Notes under the pieces: generated by a model
Seen by the model: only the letters and a program-made list of their open reading frames with translations
Told to the model about the DNA's origin: nothing
Database searches by the model: none
From: Candidatus Cloacimonadota bacterium
GTDB taxonomy: Bacteria > Cloacimonadota > Cloacimonadia > Cloacimonadales > Cloacimonadaceae
Direction of reading: 5' to 3'
DNA length: 64,000 bases
NCBI GenBank assembly: GCA_023228285.1
Contig: JALOBM010000002.1
Span: 13,473-77,472 of the forward strand
Position numbers and translations under genes: made by a program
Shown here: one piece after another, positions 8,269 to 17,624 of the stretch
Layout: each line of letters opens with the position of its first letter
How positions within the stretch are numbered: the first letter of the stretch is position 1

Positions 8269-11124
8269 GTGAAACAGATATACATTATTATCATCCTGTT
8301 GGCAATATGCGGAATGCTGATTGCCAATCCCCATTTCCCTACCGAAAGATATCGGCACACAAAACCCTTTTTCCCGCAGGAGCGCTTTTATACTGCCAAA
8401 GCTGACAGCGAAACAGGCTTTGATGTACAAAAATACACCATTAACCTGAGCATATCCCAGAGTCCGAATTTCATCTCCGGCAGTGTGCATGCGGAAGTTT
8501 TAGCGGAATCTGCATTGAGTGCCATAAGCTACAATCTTGTCGGTTTATCAGTAAACTCTGTGGAACTGAACGGTGTGGTGGTGCCCTATACTCACGAACA
8601 GGGAATAGTCCATATCCCGCTTTCCGTTCAAGACGGTGAGAACTTTACTACCAAAGTTTACTATTCCGGCACTCCTCAACTCTCTGGAGCTCCATACAAT
8701 GTGGGTATGATCTTCCGCCCCAATTCGGTATTTACGGTGTCCGATCCCGATGCTGCGCGTTATTGGTGGCCTTGTTACGATCATCCCTGGGATAAAGCAG
8801 TGGTTGACCTTATCATTACCATGCGCTCGGACTGGAAGGTGGCGGCAAACGGGCTGCGGGAAAGTATTGTAGATAATGGCAACGGCACCTCTACCACTAC
8901 CTGGCGGGGAGAAAATCCCATGACCACATATTTGGCCTGTATCACTTGCGGAGATTTTGATGAAGTCCAGCAAAGCGCCATGCACGGCGAACTACCCATC
9001 CTGAACTTCGTGAATCCTGCCCAATACAACAATGCCTTATCTGACTTCGCCAATCTGCCGGATATGATAGACTACTTTTCTATCCTTTTTGGAGATTATC
9101 CCTTTGAGAAGTATGGCAATGCAACAGTGAGTATAAGCACTTTCTCTGCAATGGAACATCAGACCATGACCACTTTGGGTAACTTTATCGTCGATGGGCA
9201 GGGGACTTATGAATTAATCATCGCCCATGAATTGGCGCATCAGTGGTTCGGTAATGCCGTAAGCTTCCTGGATTTTAACGATGTCTGGCTTTCTGAAGGT
9301 TTTGCCACCTATTCCGAACAACTGTGGACAGATAAGCGCTATGGCTGGCAAGCCTCATGCGATTATGTTTTGACCAACTTTCACAATTACTATGTGAATT
9401 GGGAGAATAGCAACGGCCCCGCTACCATTTATAATCCCGATTTCGGCAACTACTTTGCCCCCCCATCCTACGAAAAAGCGGCTTGTGTGTTACACATGCT
9501 GCGCCTGAAACTGGGAGATGCGGACTTTTTTGAGCTATTGCAAACATACTATGAAAGTTTCAAACATGGCAATGCAGTTACCGCAGAATTCAAGGCCATG
9601 GCTGAGACCATCAGCGGACAAGATCTTGATCAGTTCTTTGAGCAATGGATATTTGGCAGCGGTATTCCACAAGTGGAATACGGTGTATTTCTGAAACCCG
9701 CCACGCAAGAACTTAAGATCGTTGCTACCAGCAGTTCCCCCACCTCTACACAGTTCAATCTGGATATTCCTTTCCTTGTTTCAGGCCCCTCCAGCTCAGA
9801 CTCGCTTTTAGTTCTAGCTACACCACAAGGCCATGTTAATCTATTCCAAGGCATCGAAGAACCGCTGGAGATAAGTGCCAACCACAATAACTGGACTCTG
9901 ATGCGCAGCATTGTAAACCAACTTCCCGATCTGCATACATGTCTGGCAACATCCGGTGCCGTTCATCTGGTTTGGGATGATTTTCCCGGAGCAGTATCCT
10001 ATGATGTATATCGTCGCCTAGAGGATACTACAAACTGGATCAAGGTAAACACAGACCCGATTCTGAACTTGAGCTATGTTGATGATGATGTGGAGAACCA
10101 ACAGCATTATGAATATGCCTTGAAAGCCATCGATGCAGAGGGTTTCTCCAGCATGATGTCTCCGGTTCTCCCTGCAAATCCAGTGGAATTCAGTTTTGTG
10201 AACGATATCCTGATAATAGATGAAACCAGAGACGGCAATGGAAATCCCAATAGTCCCACCGATGCTATGGTGGATGACTTTTATGCCGCCATGTTGGACC
10301 CCTTCGAGTTCGATACTTGGGATTTTGCGCAACAAAACCTGCCCGATCTGCAGACAATGGGCTCTTACAAGGTAGTATTGTGGCACGATGACGAGATGCC
10401 AATGCACCAGATTGGGGTCGCGGAAGATCTTCTGAGCAGTTATATGCTGGGCGGAGGAAAACTGATCCTTAGCGGATGGAAAACTCCTTCAGCGCTCAGC
10501 GAAGTCTTCTGGCAGCGTTTTGTGCCTTCCATTGAGCTGTATTACGATAATCCTGCCTGTTTGATCAGCGCTGAAAGCAATGAATATCCCCATCTGTATG
10601 TTGATCCCGCCAAATTGGTGGGAATATGGAATGGGATGCTACCCATGATCTATTCATTTGAAGGCGACTTTACGGAAATGTACAGCGGTAATTTCGCTCC
10701 AGGTAGCGTGGGAATAGATAAGAGCATTGCTTTTGAAACAGGTAATCTCGTCTTCTTTGGTTTTCCCCTGTATTTCATGCAAGAAGAAGGAGTTCGCACA
10801 CTTCTGCAGCAATTGGCAATGGAATTCGTTGGCAGCGCTACCGAAGATCAGATTGCCAGTCTGGTAACTATGAATCTGACGACATACCCCAATCCCTTCA
10901 ATCCTAGTGCCGAGATAGCTTTTGATCTGTCGCGGGCGATGGATATAGAGCTATGCCTCTACAATTTGCGGGGGCAAAAAGTGGAAACACTGGCGCAAGG
11001 AATGTATCCCAAAGGCCGGAATCAGATCAGTTTCGACGGAACAGGCCTATCTAGCGGAGTGTATCTGCTACGTATAAAAGCTGAAGGAAAAAGCATAAGC
11101 CGGCGTATAACGCTAATGAAGTGA
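8269..11124 (+). CDS. secreted M1-family zinc aminopeptidase with C-terminal sorting tail
   Basis: A 951-residue exported metallopeptidase. GTG at 8269 is chosen over the in-frame TTG at 8257 because GGAG (8259-8262) stands six bases before it and the product then begins with a clean signal peptide (MKQIYIIIILLAICGMLIA). The M1 catalytic site is complete: HELAH at 320-324 and the third zinc ligand E343 in SEGFATYSE, spaced as in the family. About residues 555-640 look like a fibronectin type III module (GAVSYDVYRRLEDT). The last 79 residues, from YPNPFNPS through LYNLRGQKVE to GVYLLRIK, form a FlgD-like/type IX sorting domain. It probably hydrolyses peptides outside the cell for the amino-acid fermentation. 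Confidence 0.93.
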   Translation: MKQIYIIIILLAICGMLIANPHFPTERYRHTKPFFPQERFYTAKADSETGFDVQKYTINLSISQSPNFISGSVHAEVLAESALSAISYNLVGLSVNSVELNGVVVPYTHEQGIVHIPLSVQDGENFTTKVYYSGTPQLSGAPYNVGMIFRPNSVFTVSDPDAARYWWPCYDHPWDKAVVDLIITMRSDWKVAANGLRESIVDNGNGTSTTTWRGENPMTTYLACITCGDFDEVQQSAMHGELPILNFVNPAQYNNALSDFANLPDMIDYFSILFGDYPFEKYGNATVSISTFSAMEHQTMTTLGNFIVDGQGTYELIIAHELAHQWFGNAVSFLDFNDVWLSEGFATYSEQLWTDKRYGWQASCDYVLTNFHNYYVNWENSNGPATIYNPDFGNYFAPPSYEKAACVLHMLRLKLGDADFFELLQTYYESFKHGNAVTAEFKAMAETISGQDLDQFFEQWIFGSGIPQVEYGVFLKPATQELKIVATSSSPTSTQFNLDIPFLVSGPSSSDSLLVLATPQGHVNLFQGIEEPLEISANHNNWTLMRSIVNQLPDLHTCLATSGAVHLVWDDFPGAVSYDVYRRLEDTTNWIKVNTDPILNLSYVDDDVENQQHYEYALKAIDAEGFSSMMSPVLPANPVEFSFVNDILIIDETRDGNGNPNSPTDAMVDDFYAAMLDPFEFDTWDFAQQNLPDLQTMGSYKVVLWHDDEMPMHQIGVAEDLLSSYMLGGGKLILSGWKTPSALSEVFWQRFVPSIELYYDNPACLISAESNEYPHLYVDPAKLVGIWNGMLPMIYSFEGDFTEMYSGNFAPGSVGIDKSIAFETGNLVFFGFPLYFMQEEGVRTLLQQLAMEFVGSATEDQIASLVTMNLTTYPNPFNPSAEIAFDLSRAMDIELCLYNLRGQKVETLAQGMYPKGRNQISFDGTGLSSGVYLLRIKAEGKSISRRITLMK

Positions 11125-11231
11125 TGCTGGGACAGTAATCTGCACTGTACCGCCTTGCTTTTATAGTTGACTTTATTCTGCCCCGGGATTTAGTGGCAGA
11201 AATTAGATATTTTGTATTTAAGGTGGATGCT

Positions 11232-11765
11232 TTGAAGAAAATACTATTCATAATAATCGGACTGCTGATTATGGCAGGCTTGAATGCTCAAACCGGGCTA
11301 TTTGGTGTAGCTTATGATATGACTCTGGAAGAGGCGGATGCAGCCTTGGGACGCTTGGGGTTTTTCCCAGAGGAAAGCGAAGAAGACGCAGTGAAATATT
11401 ATAGCGATTTCAACTTGTATGTATCGGCCATACTGGTGTTTGTGGAGCCAAACACCCAACGAGTGGCGGGTTGGTTCGTGAAATACAACTCTGAAAACGG
11501 AGAAGACAACGATCATTTGGCCATCAGCCGCATTGCGCAAATGCATGGTAAAACCAATCACTTCGATGAAGATACCCAGCAATTAATCTGGTTTCTTACA
11601 GATAGCCGCACTTTACACGTGATGTATGCTGCGGATGGCAGTCTCACCGCTCTATATTACAACTCACTTTTCCCGGAACTGTTTGCCATGCGGGAGAAAC
11701 CCGGAGATGAGATCAAAGAAGACATCATCCCCGAAAGCCTGCAGAAGAAGAAAAGTAATAACTAA
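11232..11765 (+). CDS. small exported protein of unknown function
   Basis: A 177-residue protein starting at TTG 11232; AAGGTGG lies five bases upstream and the product begins with a signal peptide (KKILFIIIGLLIMAGLNAQ). A GTG at 11193 would add 13 residues before the signal and is less likely. The mature part is acidic, with a repeated-looking DMTLEEADAALGRLGF segment and several beta-like aromatic stretches; the end is lysine-rich (QKKKSNN). No family recognised. It stands alone behind the M1 peptidase and shares a convergent terminator with the M23 peptidase gene. Confidence 0.75.
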   Translation: MKKILFIIIGLLIMAGLNAQTGLFGVAYDMTLEEADAALGRLGFFPEESEEDAVKYYSDFNLYVSAILVFVEPNTQRVAGWFVKYNSENGEDNDHLAISRIAQMHGKTNHFDEDTQQLIWFLTDSRTLHVMYAADGSLTALYYNSLFPELFAMREKPGDEIKEDIIPESLQKKKSNN

Positions 11766-11783
11766 GTTTCATTTACAAATTAA

Positions 11784-11805
11784 AGGCCCGGTGAATATCG
11801 GGCCT
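11784..11805. terminator. hairpin between convergent genes
   Basis: AGGCCCG (11784-11790), eight-base loop, CGGGCCT (11799-11805), followed by AAATTCTT; lies between the ends of a plus and a minus gene and could serve both. Confidence 0.6.
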
Positions 11806-11840
11806 AAATTCTTATCCAAAGACAGATGCTACACCATTCT

Positions 11841-13070
11841 TTATGCGGGCAGACTGGGATGCAGATACTGCCGTATCATCTCTCTGATACTTTCTTTCTG
11901 AATTTCAAACTCGGCCATCTGAGCTTTATTCAAACGCTCTGCTCCCACCATCCGCAGTTGACTGGGATTGATATACCGTCCACCGTTTATCAAGCCGAAA
12001 TGCAGGTGCGCACCGGTTGATTTGCCGGTGGAGCCCACTCTGCCGATAATCTGGCCGCGTCTTACTGTCTGTCCACTTCGTACGCTGTAGGAGGAAAGGT
12101 GAGCATATAGCGTGATCATGCCACTGGAGTGCTTTATGCGCACTTCATTGCCATAACCACCGTTATAACGGGCAGAGGTAACCGTGCCATTTGCCACAGC
12201 ATATACTGGGGTACCGCTGCGGGCACGATAATCTACACCCTGGTGGTTTGCCCATCTGCCGGTAAAGGGATCCAGGCGCTTTCCATATGTAGAACCTATA
12301 TGAATGCTGCCAAGCGGATAGCCTACCCCACTGGCATTGTTGCTTTTACCATCCTTGTTGTACAGACCGTTGAGAACGGATTTCTCATCCTCCTGTTCAT
12401 AACGGAAGAGTTCATGCGCTCCGCTACGTTTCCCGTCGTATTTCACATAGAGGATTTTTGCCCGGGGCAGAGGTTTGCCTTCAAACAACCGCTCTTCCAC
12501 AAACACCTGGAAAGTATCTCCCTTGCGGGCATCGCGCTGAAAATCGATATCACCTTCCAAGCCGTTATTGATGTTCTGTTTATCTATCGGGGACAGGCCC
12601 ATTGACAGCAATGACGCATCCAGTGTAGTATCCAACACACCTTCGATCATGCGTAAGCGCTTTTGCACGGGTAAAGATTCCATGGTGTAAAGCAAGGAGT
12701 CTCCGCTCGCTTCAAAGTGATGCCGAATAGTGGGTTCTTGCACAAACATCATTTTGGTAATCCTGTTGCCCTCTTCATTGAGGATCACGCGGAGAGTGTC
12801 TCCGGGCTGGATAGTAGTAACATCTATGAAATCACCAAATCGGTAGGACACCATACCGATCTCAGTACCGGGGAGATCCAGATTTCCCAATACAGAAAAT
12901 ATCGAGCCGCCTTCAGGAATGGTCTGTGTGATCCAAGGATCCACAACTGCTGCCGGATCAACTAAATCGCCATTACTGCCGGATACGGGTAACCTGAGCA
13001 GGGACGAGAGACTGAATATAACCAATAACAACAGGATAAGGGTCAAGAGAATATGCTTTCCAAGACTCAT
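11841..13070 (-). CDS. membrane-anchored M23 (LytM) peptidoglycan endopeptidase
   Basis: A 409-residue protein with an N-terminal membrane helix (residues 7-27), a central region of about 200 residues typical of Gram-negative M23 proteins, and a C-terminal LytM domain. Zinc and catalytic residues are present: H276 and D280 (NHQGVDYR), H324 (YAHLS) and H355xH357 (GAHLHFG), so an active enzyme is expected, unlike the degenerate activators EnvC and NlpD. The C-terminal extension of about 40 residues is charged and helical. Its start overlaps the CDF transporter gene by four bases, placing it last in the kdd-kamA-kamB-CDF operon although its cell-wall role is unrelated. Confidence 0.9.
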   Translation of the reverse strand: MSLGKHILLTLILLLLVIFSLSSLLRLPVSGSNGDLVDPAAVVDPWITQTIPEGGSIFSVLGNLDLPGTEIGMVSYRFGDFIDVTTIQPGDTLRVILNEEGNRITKMMFVQEPTIRHHFEASGDSLLYTMESLPVQKRLRMIEGVLDTTLDASLLSMGLSPIDKQNINNGLEGDIDFQRDARKGDTFQVFVEERLFEGKPLPRAKILYVKYDGKRSGAHELFRYEQEDEKSVLNGLYNKDGKSNNASGVGYPLGSIHIGSTYGKRLDPFTGRWANHQGVDYRARSGTPVYAVANGTVTSARYNGGYGNEVRIKHSSGMITLYAHLSSYSVRSGQTVRRGQIIGRVGSTGKSTGAHLHFGLINGGRYINPSQLRMVGAERLNKAQMAEFEIQKESIREMIRQYLHPSLPA

Positions 13071-13990
13071 ATGCTGGATACTCCTTGGGGATTGGGATTG
13101 TTCACCTCATAGGGATGATAATGGATGTGTACTTGGCGCAGACCGTTGTTAAAGTGTTTCAAAAGTGCTTTTTCCACTTCATTGGAGATTCTGTGCCCTT
13201 CATCGATGGAGATATCACCGGAAACGCTGATGGTCATGCTAATGGTATAATACGGTCCAAAACGGTGTAAGCCCATGTCGTCAATACCTTTTACTCCCTC
13301 AACCAATAGGGTCACATCACGCAACTCCCTACCAAATCCATCATCCGGAATGTGATCCATCAACTCTGTGGATGAATCCATAATTATCTCCACTCCGGTC
13401 TTGATGATGTAGATTGCTACAACCGCTCCAGCTGCAGGATCCATCCAGTAGTAACCCATTCTGCCCAACACTACGCCGACAATAACCGCAACGGAAGCCA
13501 TGATATCGTTCAAATGATCATTGGCCAATGCCTTCAGAGTAGGATTGTTGGTCTTTTTGGCAGTTCCCCGGGTGTAGAAATAGAGGCCCAGCTTGACTAT
13601 AAAAGTAGCGATCGCTATCGTCAAAGCCCATATTGAGGCTGATCTACCAGCTTCCACACCACTGATGAGGTCATAGACCTTATTGATGCTCTCCCAAAAA
13701 ATGGTGATCCCTGTAGTGAGAATGAAGGCTCCCACCACTATGGCTGAGATGGATTCCAACTGACGGTGTCCAAAGGGGTGCTCTTTATCTGCCGGTTTCC
13801 GGGCCTGTTTCATAAAGATCTTCACCGCAATGTAATAGACAAAGTCAGAAGTGGAATTGATGCCGTCTGCCAAAACTGCGGGACTGTGCCCCAATATACC
13901 GATTCCAGTCTTGAGAATAGCCAGTACTATGTTGCTGCACATTCCCAAATTCACTGTAAGTGATGTTAATAAGTCTCGATCATGTGTCAT
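13067..13990 (-). CDS. cation diffusion facilitator (CDF) metal exporter
   Basis: A 307-residue CDF protein with six predicted membrane helices and the cytoplasmic C-terminal domain (VEGVKGIDDMGLHRFGPYY; final HIHYHP). The intramembrane metal site reads N45-x3-D49 (GINSTSD) in helix 2 and D158-x3-D162 (NDHLND) in helix 5. An N-D-D-D set is the pattern described for manganese-type CDFs such as MntE, whereas zinc types usually carry H or D at these places, so manganese or iron export is the better guess. Its ATG abuts the kamB stop. Link to lysine fermentation is unclear. Confidence 0.9.
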   Translation of the reverse strand: MTHDRDLLTSLTVNLGMCSNIVLAILKTGIGILGHSPAVLADGINSTSDFVYYIAVKIFMKQARKPADKEHPFGHRQLESISAIVVGAFILTTGITIFWESINKVYDLISGVEAGRSASIWALTIAIATFIVKLGLYFYTRGTAKKTNNPTLKALANDHLNDIMASVAVIVGVVLGRMGYYWMDPAAGAVVAIYIIKTGVEIIMDSSTELMDHIPDDGFGRELRDVTLLVEGVKGIDDMGLHRFGPYYTISMTISVSGDISIDEGHRISNEVEKALLKHFNNGLRQVHIHYHPYEVNNPNPQGVSSI

Positions 13991-14986
13991 CTATATCTCC
14001 ATGATGTCATAAAACTGCTCCCGGGGGAAGGCCGTGCGGATATCCTCCCGAAAGAGATCCGCTGAGATGGGATCACTGCCGATAGCTGTGGAATTCAGTG
14101 CAAATGCTGCCAACTTGAAAGATATCAGACACTTGGTCTGTGTGTGCTTCATCAATCCCCTCAGATTGGCAATATTGAGTTTCAGGCATTCAGGATGGCG
14201 CAAAATCATCTCAAAACCAGGCTTGGACAAGGTTCTGCCTAGCTTCTCATAAAGGGAATCTGTAAACGATGTGGGCACATATAAAGCCCGGGGCTCCTGC
14301 TCCAAAAGCTCCAGCACCTTCTTCTCGTTGCCTATCAGACTTTTGATGCCTGTACTCTGCCATTGCGCTTTACGCAGAATCATGAGGGCATCGCTCTCCT
14401 TCAATCTGTTATAACAGGATACACTAAGCTCCGCGGTGGGGATATCCCGCAAGATACATAGACGGCGTATCTCAGTCACAATCTGCTCTGTAGATCCAAA
14501 GCTGGCTCCGATAGCCAGAATCAAGGCATCTATGCTGTCGTCCAGAGCGATGGATTTGCGATCCAGGGAACCATCTATAAAGACCTTGTGTGCCCCAAGC
14601 TGGTGCATCGTATCGATCATAACACGTTGATGACTGAGAGCCGATGGGCCTGTGATCTGAGTAGCCAGGCTCTCTTCAGCCCTGGCCAAATATAGCTTGC
14701 GCCCGGCGTATTGAGAGGAATGAAGCAAGCTAACTGAGCTTCCGTGTTGAGTAACAGTGTTTGCATCACAACAAAAGATATCCCCTTTGAAGAGATGGAC
14801 TTGCGGTTTGGGAGTCTTGAATACTCTGTCCTCACTTTCACCATCTATTCCGGTACTCATTACAGCTCTGTCTGGCAGGGGAAATTCTTTTAGAAGGGAG
14901 TTCAATAGCGAGGTTTTACCGGCATTTTTGCTGATTCCCACCAAGGCTATGTTCTTTATAACCCCGGTGGAAATCAGTTTCTTCAT
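13991..14986 (-). CDS. kamB: P-loop protein, probable KamB (lysine 5,6-aminomutase accessory factor)
   Basis: A 331-residue cytoplasmic protein with a Walker A motif at 17-26 (GISKNAGKTS) right after the first strand (IKNIALV). Later strands MIDTMHQLGAHKVFIDGSLDR and LILAIGASFGSTEQIV fit a P-loop NTPase or chaperone fold. It lies between kamA and a CDF gene, 13 bases after kamA. Lysine fermentation clusters in other bacteria carry two accessory genes, kamB and the MutS-like kamC, named as a reactivase pair for the B12 enzyme KamDE; position, size and P-loop fit KamB, and a kamC candidate is at 49.8 kb. I recognise it mainly by context, so the name is moderate confidence. Confidence 0.6.
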   Translation of the reverse strand: MKKLISTGVIKNIALVGISKNAGKTSLLNSLLKEFPLPDRAVMSTGIDGESEDRVFKTPKPQVHLFKGDIFCCDANTVTQHGSSVSLLHSSQYAGRKLYLARAEESLATQITGPSALSHQRVMIDTMHQLGAHKVFIDGSLDRKSIALDDSIDALILAIGASFGSTEQIVTEIRRLCILRDIPTAELSVSCYNRLKESDALMILRKAQWQSTGIKSLIGNEKKVLELLEQEPRALYVPTSFTDSLYEKLGRTLSKPGFEMILRHPECLKLNIANLRGLMKHTQTKCLISFKLAAFALNSTAIGSDPISADLFREDIRTAFPREQFYDIMEI

Positions 14987-14999
14987 ATCAGCCTTTGAA

Positions 15000-16244
15000 T
15001 TAGTGTTTACGGCGTTGATTCCGCTTCGTCTCGGCAGGACCTATCGACACATGCTTACCTTTCAGCAAGCTCATCACACCTTCGCTGCTTTCGCGTTCAC
15101 GCGGGCATAGATCCCGGTATTTATCGGTATCCAGTACTTCAAAACCGGGTTCTGTGTAACTGGTAATAAAGCCTTCATAGTTTCTCAGGATCACCCTGCC
15201 AGGCATCTGGGATATGATGTAATTTGGCATTACAGGTATCTTTCCGCCACCACCGGGAGCGTCCACCACAAAGGTAGGCACGCACAATCCGCTGGTGTGA
15301 CCACGCAGTGATTCCATGATCTCGATCCCTCGGGAAATCGGAGTACGGAAATGGCTGATGCCTTCAGAAAGGTCACATTGATATATGTAATAAGGTCTTA
15401 CGCGGTTGCGTACAAGCTTGTGAACCAAGGCTTTCATCACATCAACATGGTCGTTGATGCCTTTCAGCAATACGGATTGATTGCCCAAAGGCAAGCCAGC
15501 TTCAGCCAGGCGGGCAAGCCCTTTCGCTGCAATGTCACTAATCTCTTGAGGATGGTTGAAATGGGTGTTCAGCCACACAAAGGGATACTTCTTTAGCACT
15601 GCAAGAAGTGAATCCGTGATCCGTTGAGGCAGGACAACCGGAGTTCTGGTGCCCAATCTCACGATATCCAGATGCTCTATCTTACTTAGTTTCTCCAAAA
15701 TGGAGTCCAGACGCTCATCGCCCAGGGTGAGGGGATCGCCTCCGGAAAGGATTACATCGCGGATTTCCCTGTGTTCACGGATGTATTCGATGGCTTTATC
15801 CACATTCTCTGCGGGCATGGGAGCATCGTGCTCTCCAGCCTTTCTGCGACGGGTACAGTGGCGGCAATACATCGCACACTGATCAGTGAGCAACAGCAGT
15901 ACGCGATCCGGATAACGGTGTGTCATCCCCGGAACGGGGGCATCCGCATCCTCGTGCAGGGGATCCGCCATGTCTGAGCTGCTCATCTCGCTTTCGTAAA
16001 CCCGGGGAATAGCCTGCATGCGCACGGGATCATTGGGATTGCTGTGATCTATCAGAGACAGGTAATAGGGGGTAATCGCCATGCGAAAGGAAAACTCCTG
16101 CTTGGCAAACAGCGCTTCTTCCTCCGGAAGCAAGGTGATGTATTTGCGCAGCTCAGAAACATCAGTGATGCGATTCTGTAGCTGCCAATGCCAATCGTTC
16201 CACTGCTCGGCAGTTGCGATTGAACGGATGTCTATTATGCTCAT
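15000..16244 (-). CDS. kamA: lysine 2,3-aminomutase (radical SAM, PLP)
   Basis: A 414-residue radical SAM enzyme converting L-lysine to L-beta-lysine, the first step of lysine fermentation. The [4Fe-4S] cysteines are C123, C127 and C130 (DQCAMYCRHC). The PLP lysine is K335 in the GGGGKIPV block. Acidic residues that bind the second amine of lysine, D291 (QCDLSEG) and D328 (VVDAPGG), correspond to D293 and D330 of the clostridial enzyme, supporting lysine over glutamate as substrate. The ATG at 16244 has GGAG six bases upstream; an in-frame TTG at 16262 is less likely. It follows kdd by 14 bases. Confidence 0.95.
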   Translation of the reverse strand: MSIIDIRSIATAEQWNDWHWQLQNRITDVSELRKYITLLPEEEALFAKQEFSFRMAITPYYLSLIDHSNPNDPVRMQAIPRVYESEMSSSDMADPLHEDADAPVPGMTHRYPDRVLLLLTDQCAMYCRHCTRRRKAGEHDAPMPAENVDKAIEYIREHREIRDVILSGGDPLTLGDERLDSILEKLSKIEHLDIVRLGTRTPVVLPQRITDSLLAVLKKYPFVWLNTHFNHPQEISDIAAKGLARLAEAGLPLGNQSVLLKGINDHVDVMKALVHKLVRNRVRPYYIYQCDLSEGISHFRTPISRGIEIMESLRGHTSGLCVPTFVVDAPGGGGKIPVMPNYIISQMPGRVILRNYEGFITSYTEPGFEVLDTDKYRDLCPRERESSEGVMSLLKGKHVSIGPAETKRNQRRKH

Positions 16245-16258
16245 TGTATGCTCCTGGA

Positions 16259-17317
16259 TCAATCTGTATAGCGTTCTTTGAACAGCTTCAAAAGTACCGG
16301 GTTTCTGCGTAGCAAATCCAACGCGACCATAGCGTGATTGCGAGCGTAGCCATTACCCAGTATCATATCCACATCCGCACCAATACCCTCGGCTCCCAAT
16401 GCGGCTTTGGTGAAAGAAGTAGCCATGGAGAAGAAATACACCAGGCCTCTATCCCTGGCGGCCATAATGGTGGGAAGCTCTGTATCTTCTATGTTTACAA
16501 CGTTTATCACCACATCTGCCATCTTGCCGTCGGTGAAGCGGGATACTTCTTTCTGAATGGTGATTGCGTCTGTGGCATTGGCGATGATTACTTCATGGCA
16601 ACCGGTTTCCTTGCATGTGGGGATGTAGTTCTGATTGCGTACCACTCCGATTACCTTCCCGGAGACTCCGACGCGTTCTCTCGCCACGGCATTGCAGAGT
16701 ATTCCGCTCTTGCCGTTTGCGCCGATGATCACCACATTGTCGCCTGCCTTCACGAGGCGCTCTACCTGAGCAGGTGCTCCGGCAACGTCCAATACGGAGA
16801 GGGCGAGGTTTTCGTCCATATCATCCGGAAGCTTTGCATAGATACCGCTACTGAAAAGGACGGCTTGACCTTCGATCTCCACCTGGTCTTTATCCAGGAG
16901 TACTTTTTTTACTTTATTGATCTTGAGCGGAGTAAGTGAGAGAGACACCAGACTGGCGATCTTGTCCCCTACTTTGATATTATCTTTCATCTCGAATTTG
17001 GGACCAATTTCCGCCACTCTGCCGATCAGCATGCCACCGCTGCCTGTATCTTCGTTCTTATGCTTTCCTGTGCGGTTTGTAAGGTCAATTGCATGATCCG
17101 CAAAAGCTTTTTCCAGATCGGTGTGTCCTTGAGCCTGGAGCTTGTTCTTGATCTGGTGAAACGAAGCACTGTCCACATTCAGTCTGATAACGTCAATTTT
17201 CAATTCGTTGTCCCAAATCTCATTCATGTCGTTATTGAGAACGCGGGCAGGCTGAGGCAACACACCCTTGGGTTCGATTACACGATGGGTTCCATAGCGG
17301 CATCCGCCAGTTTTCAT
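16259..17317 (-). CDS. kdd: L-erythro-3,5-diaminohexanoate dehydrogenase
   Basis: A 352-residue NAD(P)-dependent dehydrogenase that oxidatively deaminates 3,5-diaminohexanoate to 5-amino-3-oxohexanoate, the third step of lysine fermentation. The N-terminus GCRYGTHRVIEPKGVLPQPA and the region GNGYARNHAMVALDLLRRNP are characteristic of Kdd; the Rossmann motif is VVIIGANGKSGIL near residue 195. The ATG at 17317 is preceded by GGAGG. It is the first gene of the operon kdd-kamA-kamB-CDF-M23. The next pathway genes, kce and kal, which often adjoin kdd, are not present in the window. Confidence 0.93.
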   Translation of the reverse strand: MKTGGCRYGTHRVIEPKGVLPQPARVLNNDMNEIWDNELKIDVIRLNVDSASFHQIKNKLQAQGHTDLEKAFADHAIDLTNRTGKHKNEDTGSGGMLIGRVAEIGPKFEMKDNIKVGDKIASLVSLSLTPLKINKVKKVLLDKDQVEIEGQAVLFSSGIYAKLPDDMDENLALSVLDVAGAPAQVERLVKAGDNVVIIGANGKSGILCNAVARERVGVSGKVIGVVRNQNYIPTCKETGCHEVIIANATDAITIQKEVSRFTDGKMADVVINVVNIEDTELPTIMAARDRGLVYFFSMATSFTKAALGAEGIGADVDMILGNGYARNHAMVALDLLRRNPVLLKLFKERYTD

Positions 17318-17624
17318 AATTCCTCCACAGGATTTAATCTATTTTTTCTTATATACTTACCTTAGTCTTTCCATGATTTTGGAATTGCGGATTGTGTCAA
17401 TAATAAATCCGCCAAGCACTTCTCCCTACCACAAATAAGGGATGCTGTGATAACTTGATAGTCGTGTGTTTGTTCAAGCCGTGATATATTCGCGGCTTGT
17501 TTTTTACACCTAAACTTCATGTGCTAGATCAGCGCAATTATTGAATAATGGCAGTCATTAATCTGGCATATAGGTGAAACATGCTTATTATATCCTACAA
17601 AGAGACCCTTCAATGGAGAGAATT
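17318..17624. other. 307-bp divergent gap with an orphan plus-strand terminator
   Basis: Lies between kdd (minus) and the pilin-like gene (plus). It holds the ribosome site of kdd, a possible plus-strand promoter (TTGGAA near 17380 and TAATAA near 17402, 16 bases apart) and a terminator at 17475-17505, so a short transcript of about 90 bases is possible. No copy of the 80-bp repeat and no protein gene were seen. Confidence 0.45.
17475..17505 (+). terminator. rho-independent terminator with no gene in front of it
   Basis: CAAGCCG (17475-17481), 11-base loop, CGGCTTG (17493-17499) and a run of six T. The minus-strand reading has no T-run, so it acts on plus-strand transcripts, yet no plus-strand gene lies upstream. 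Confidence 0.7.

Noticed and set aside
16334-16939. 201-codon frame antisense to kdd
   Set aside because: Shadow of kdd; histidine- and aspartate-rich composition follows from the codons of the real gene.
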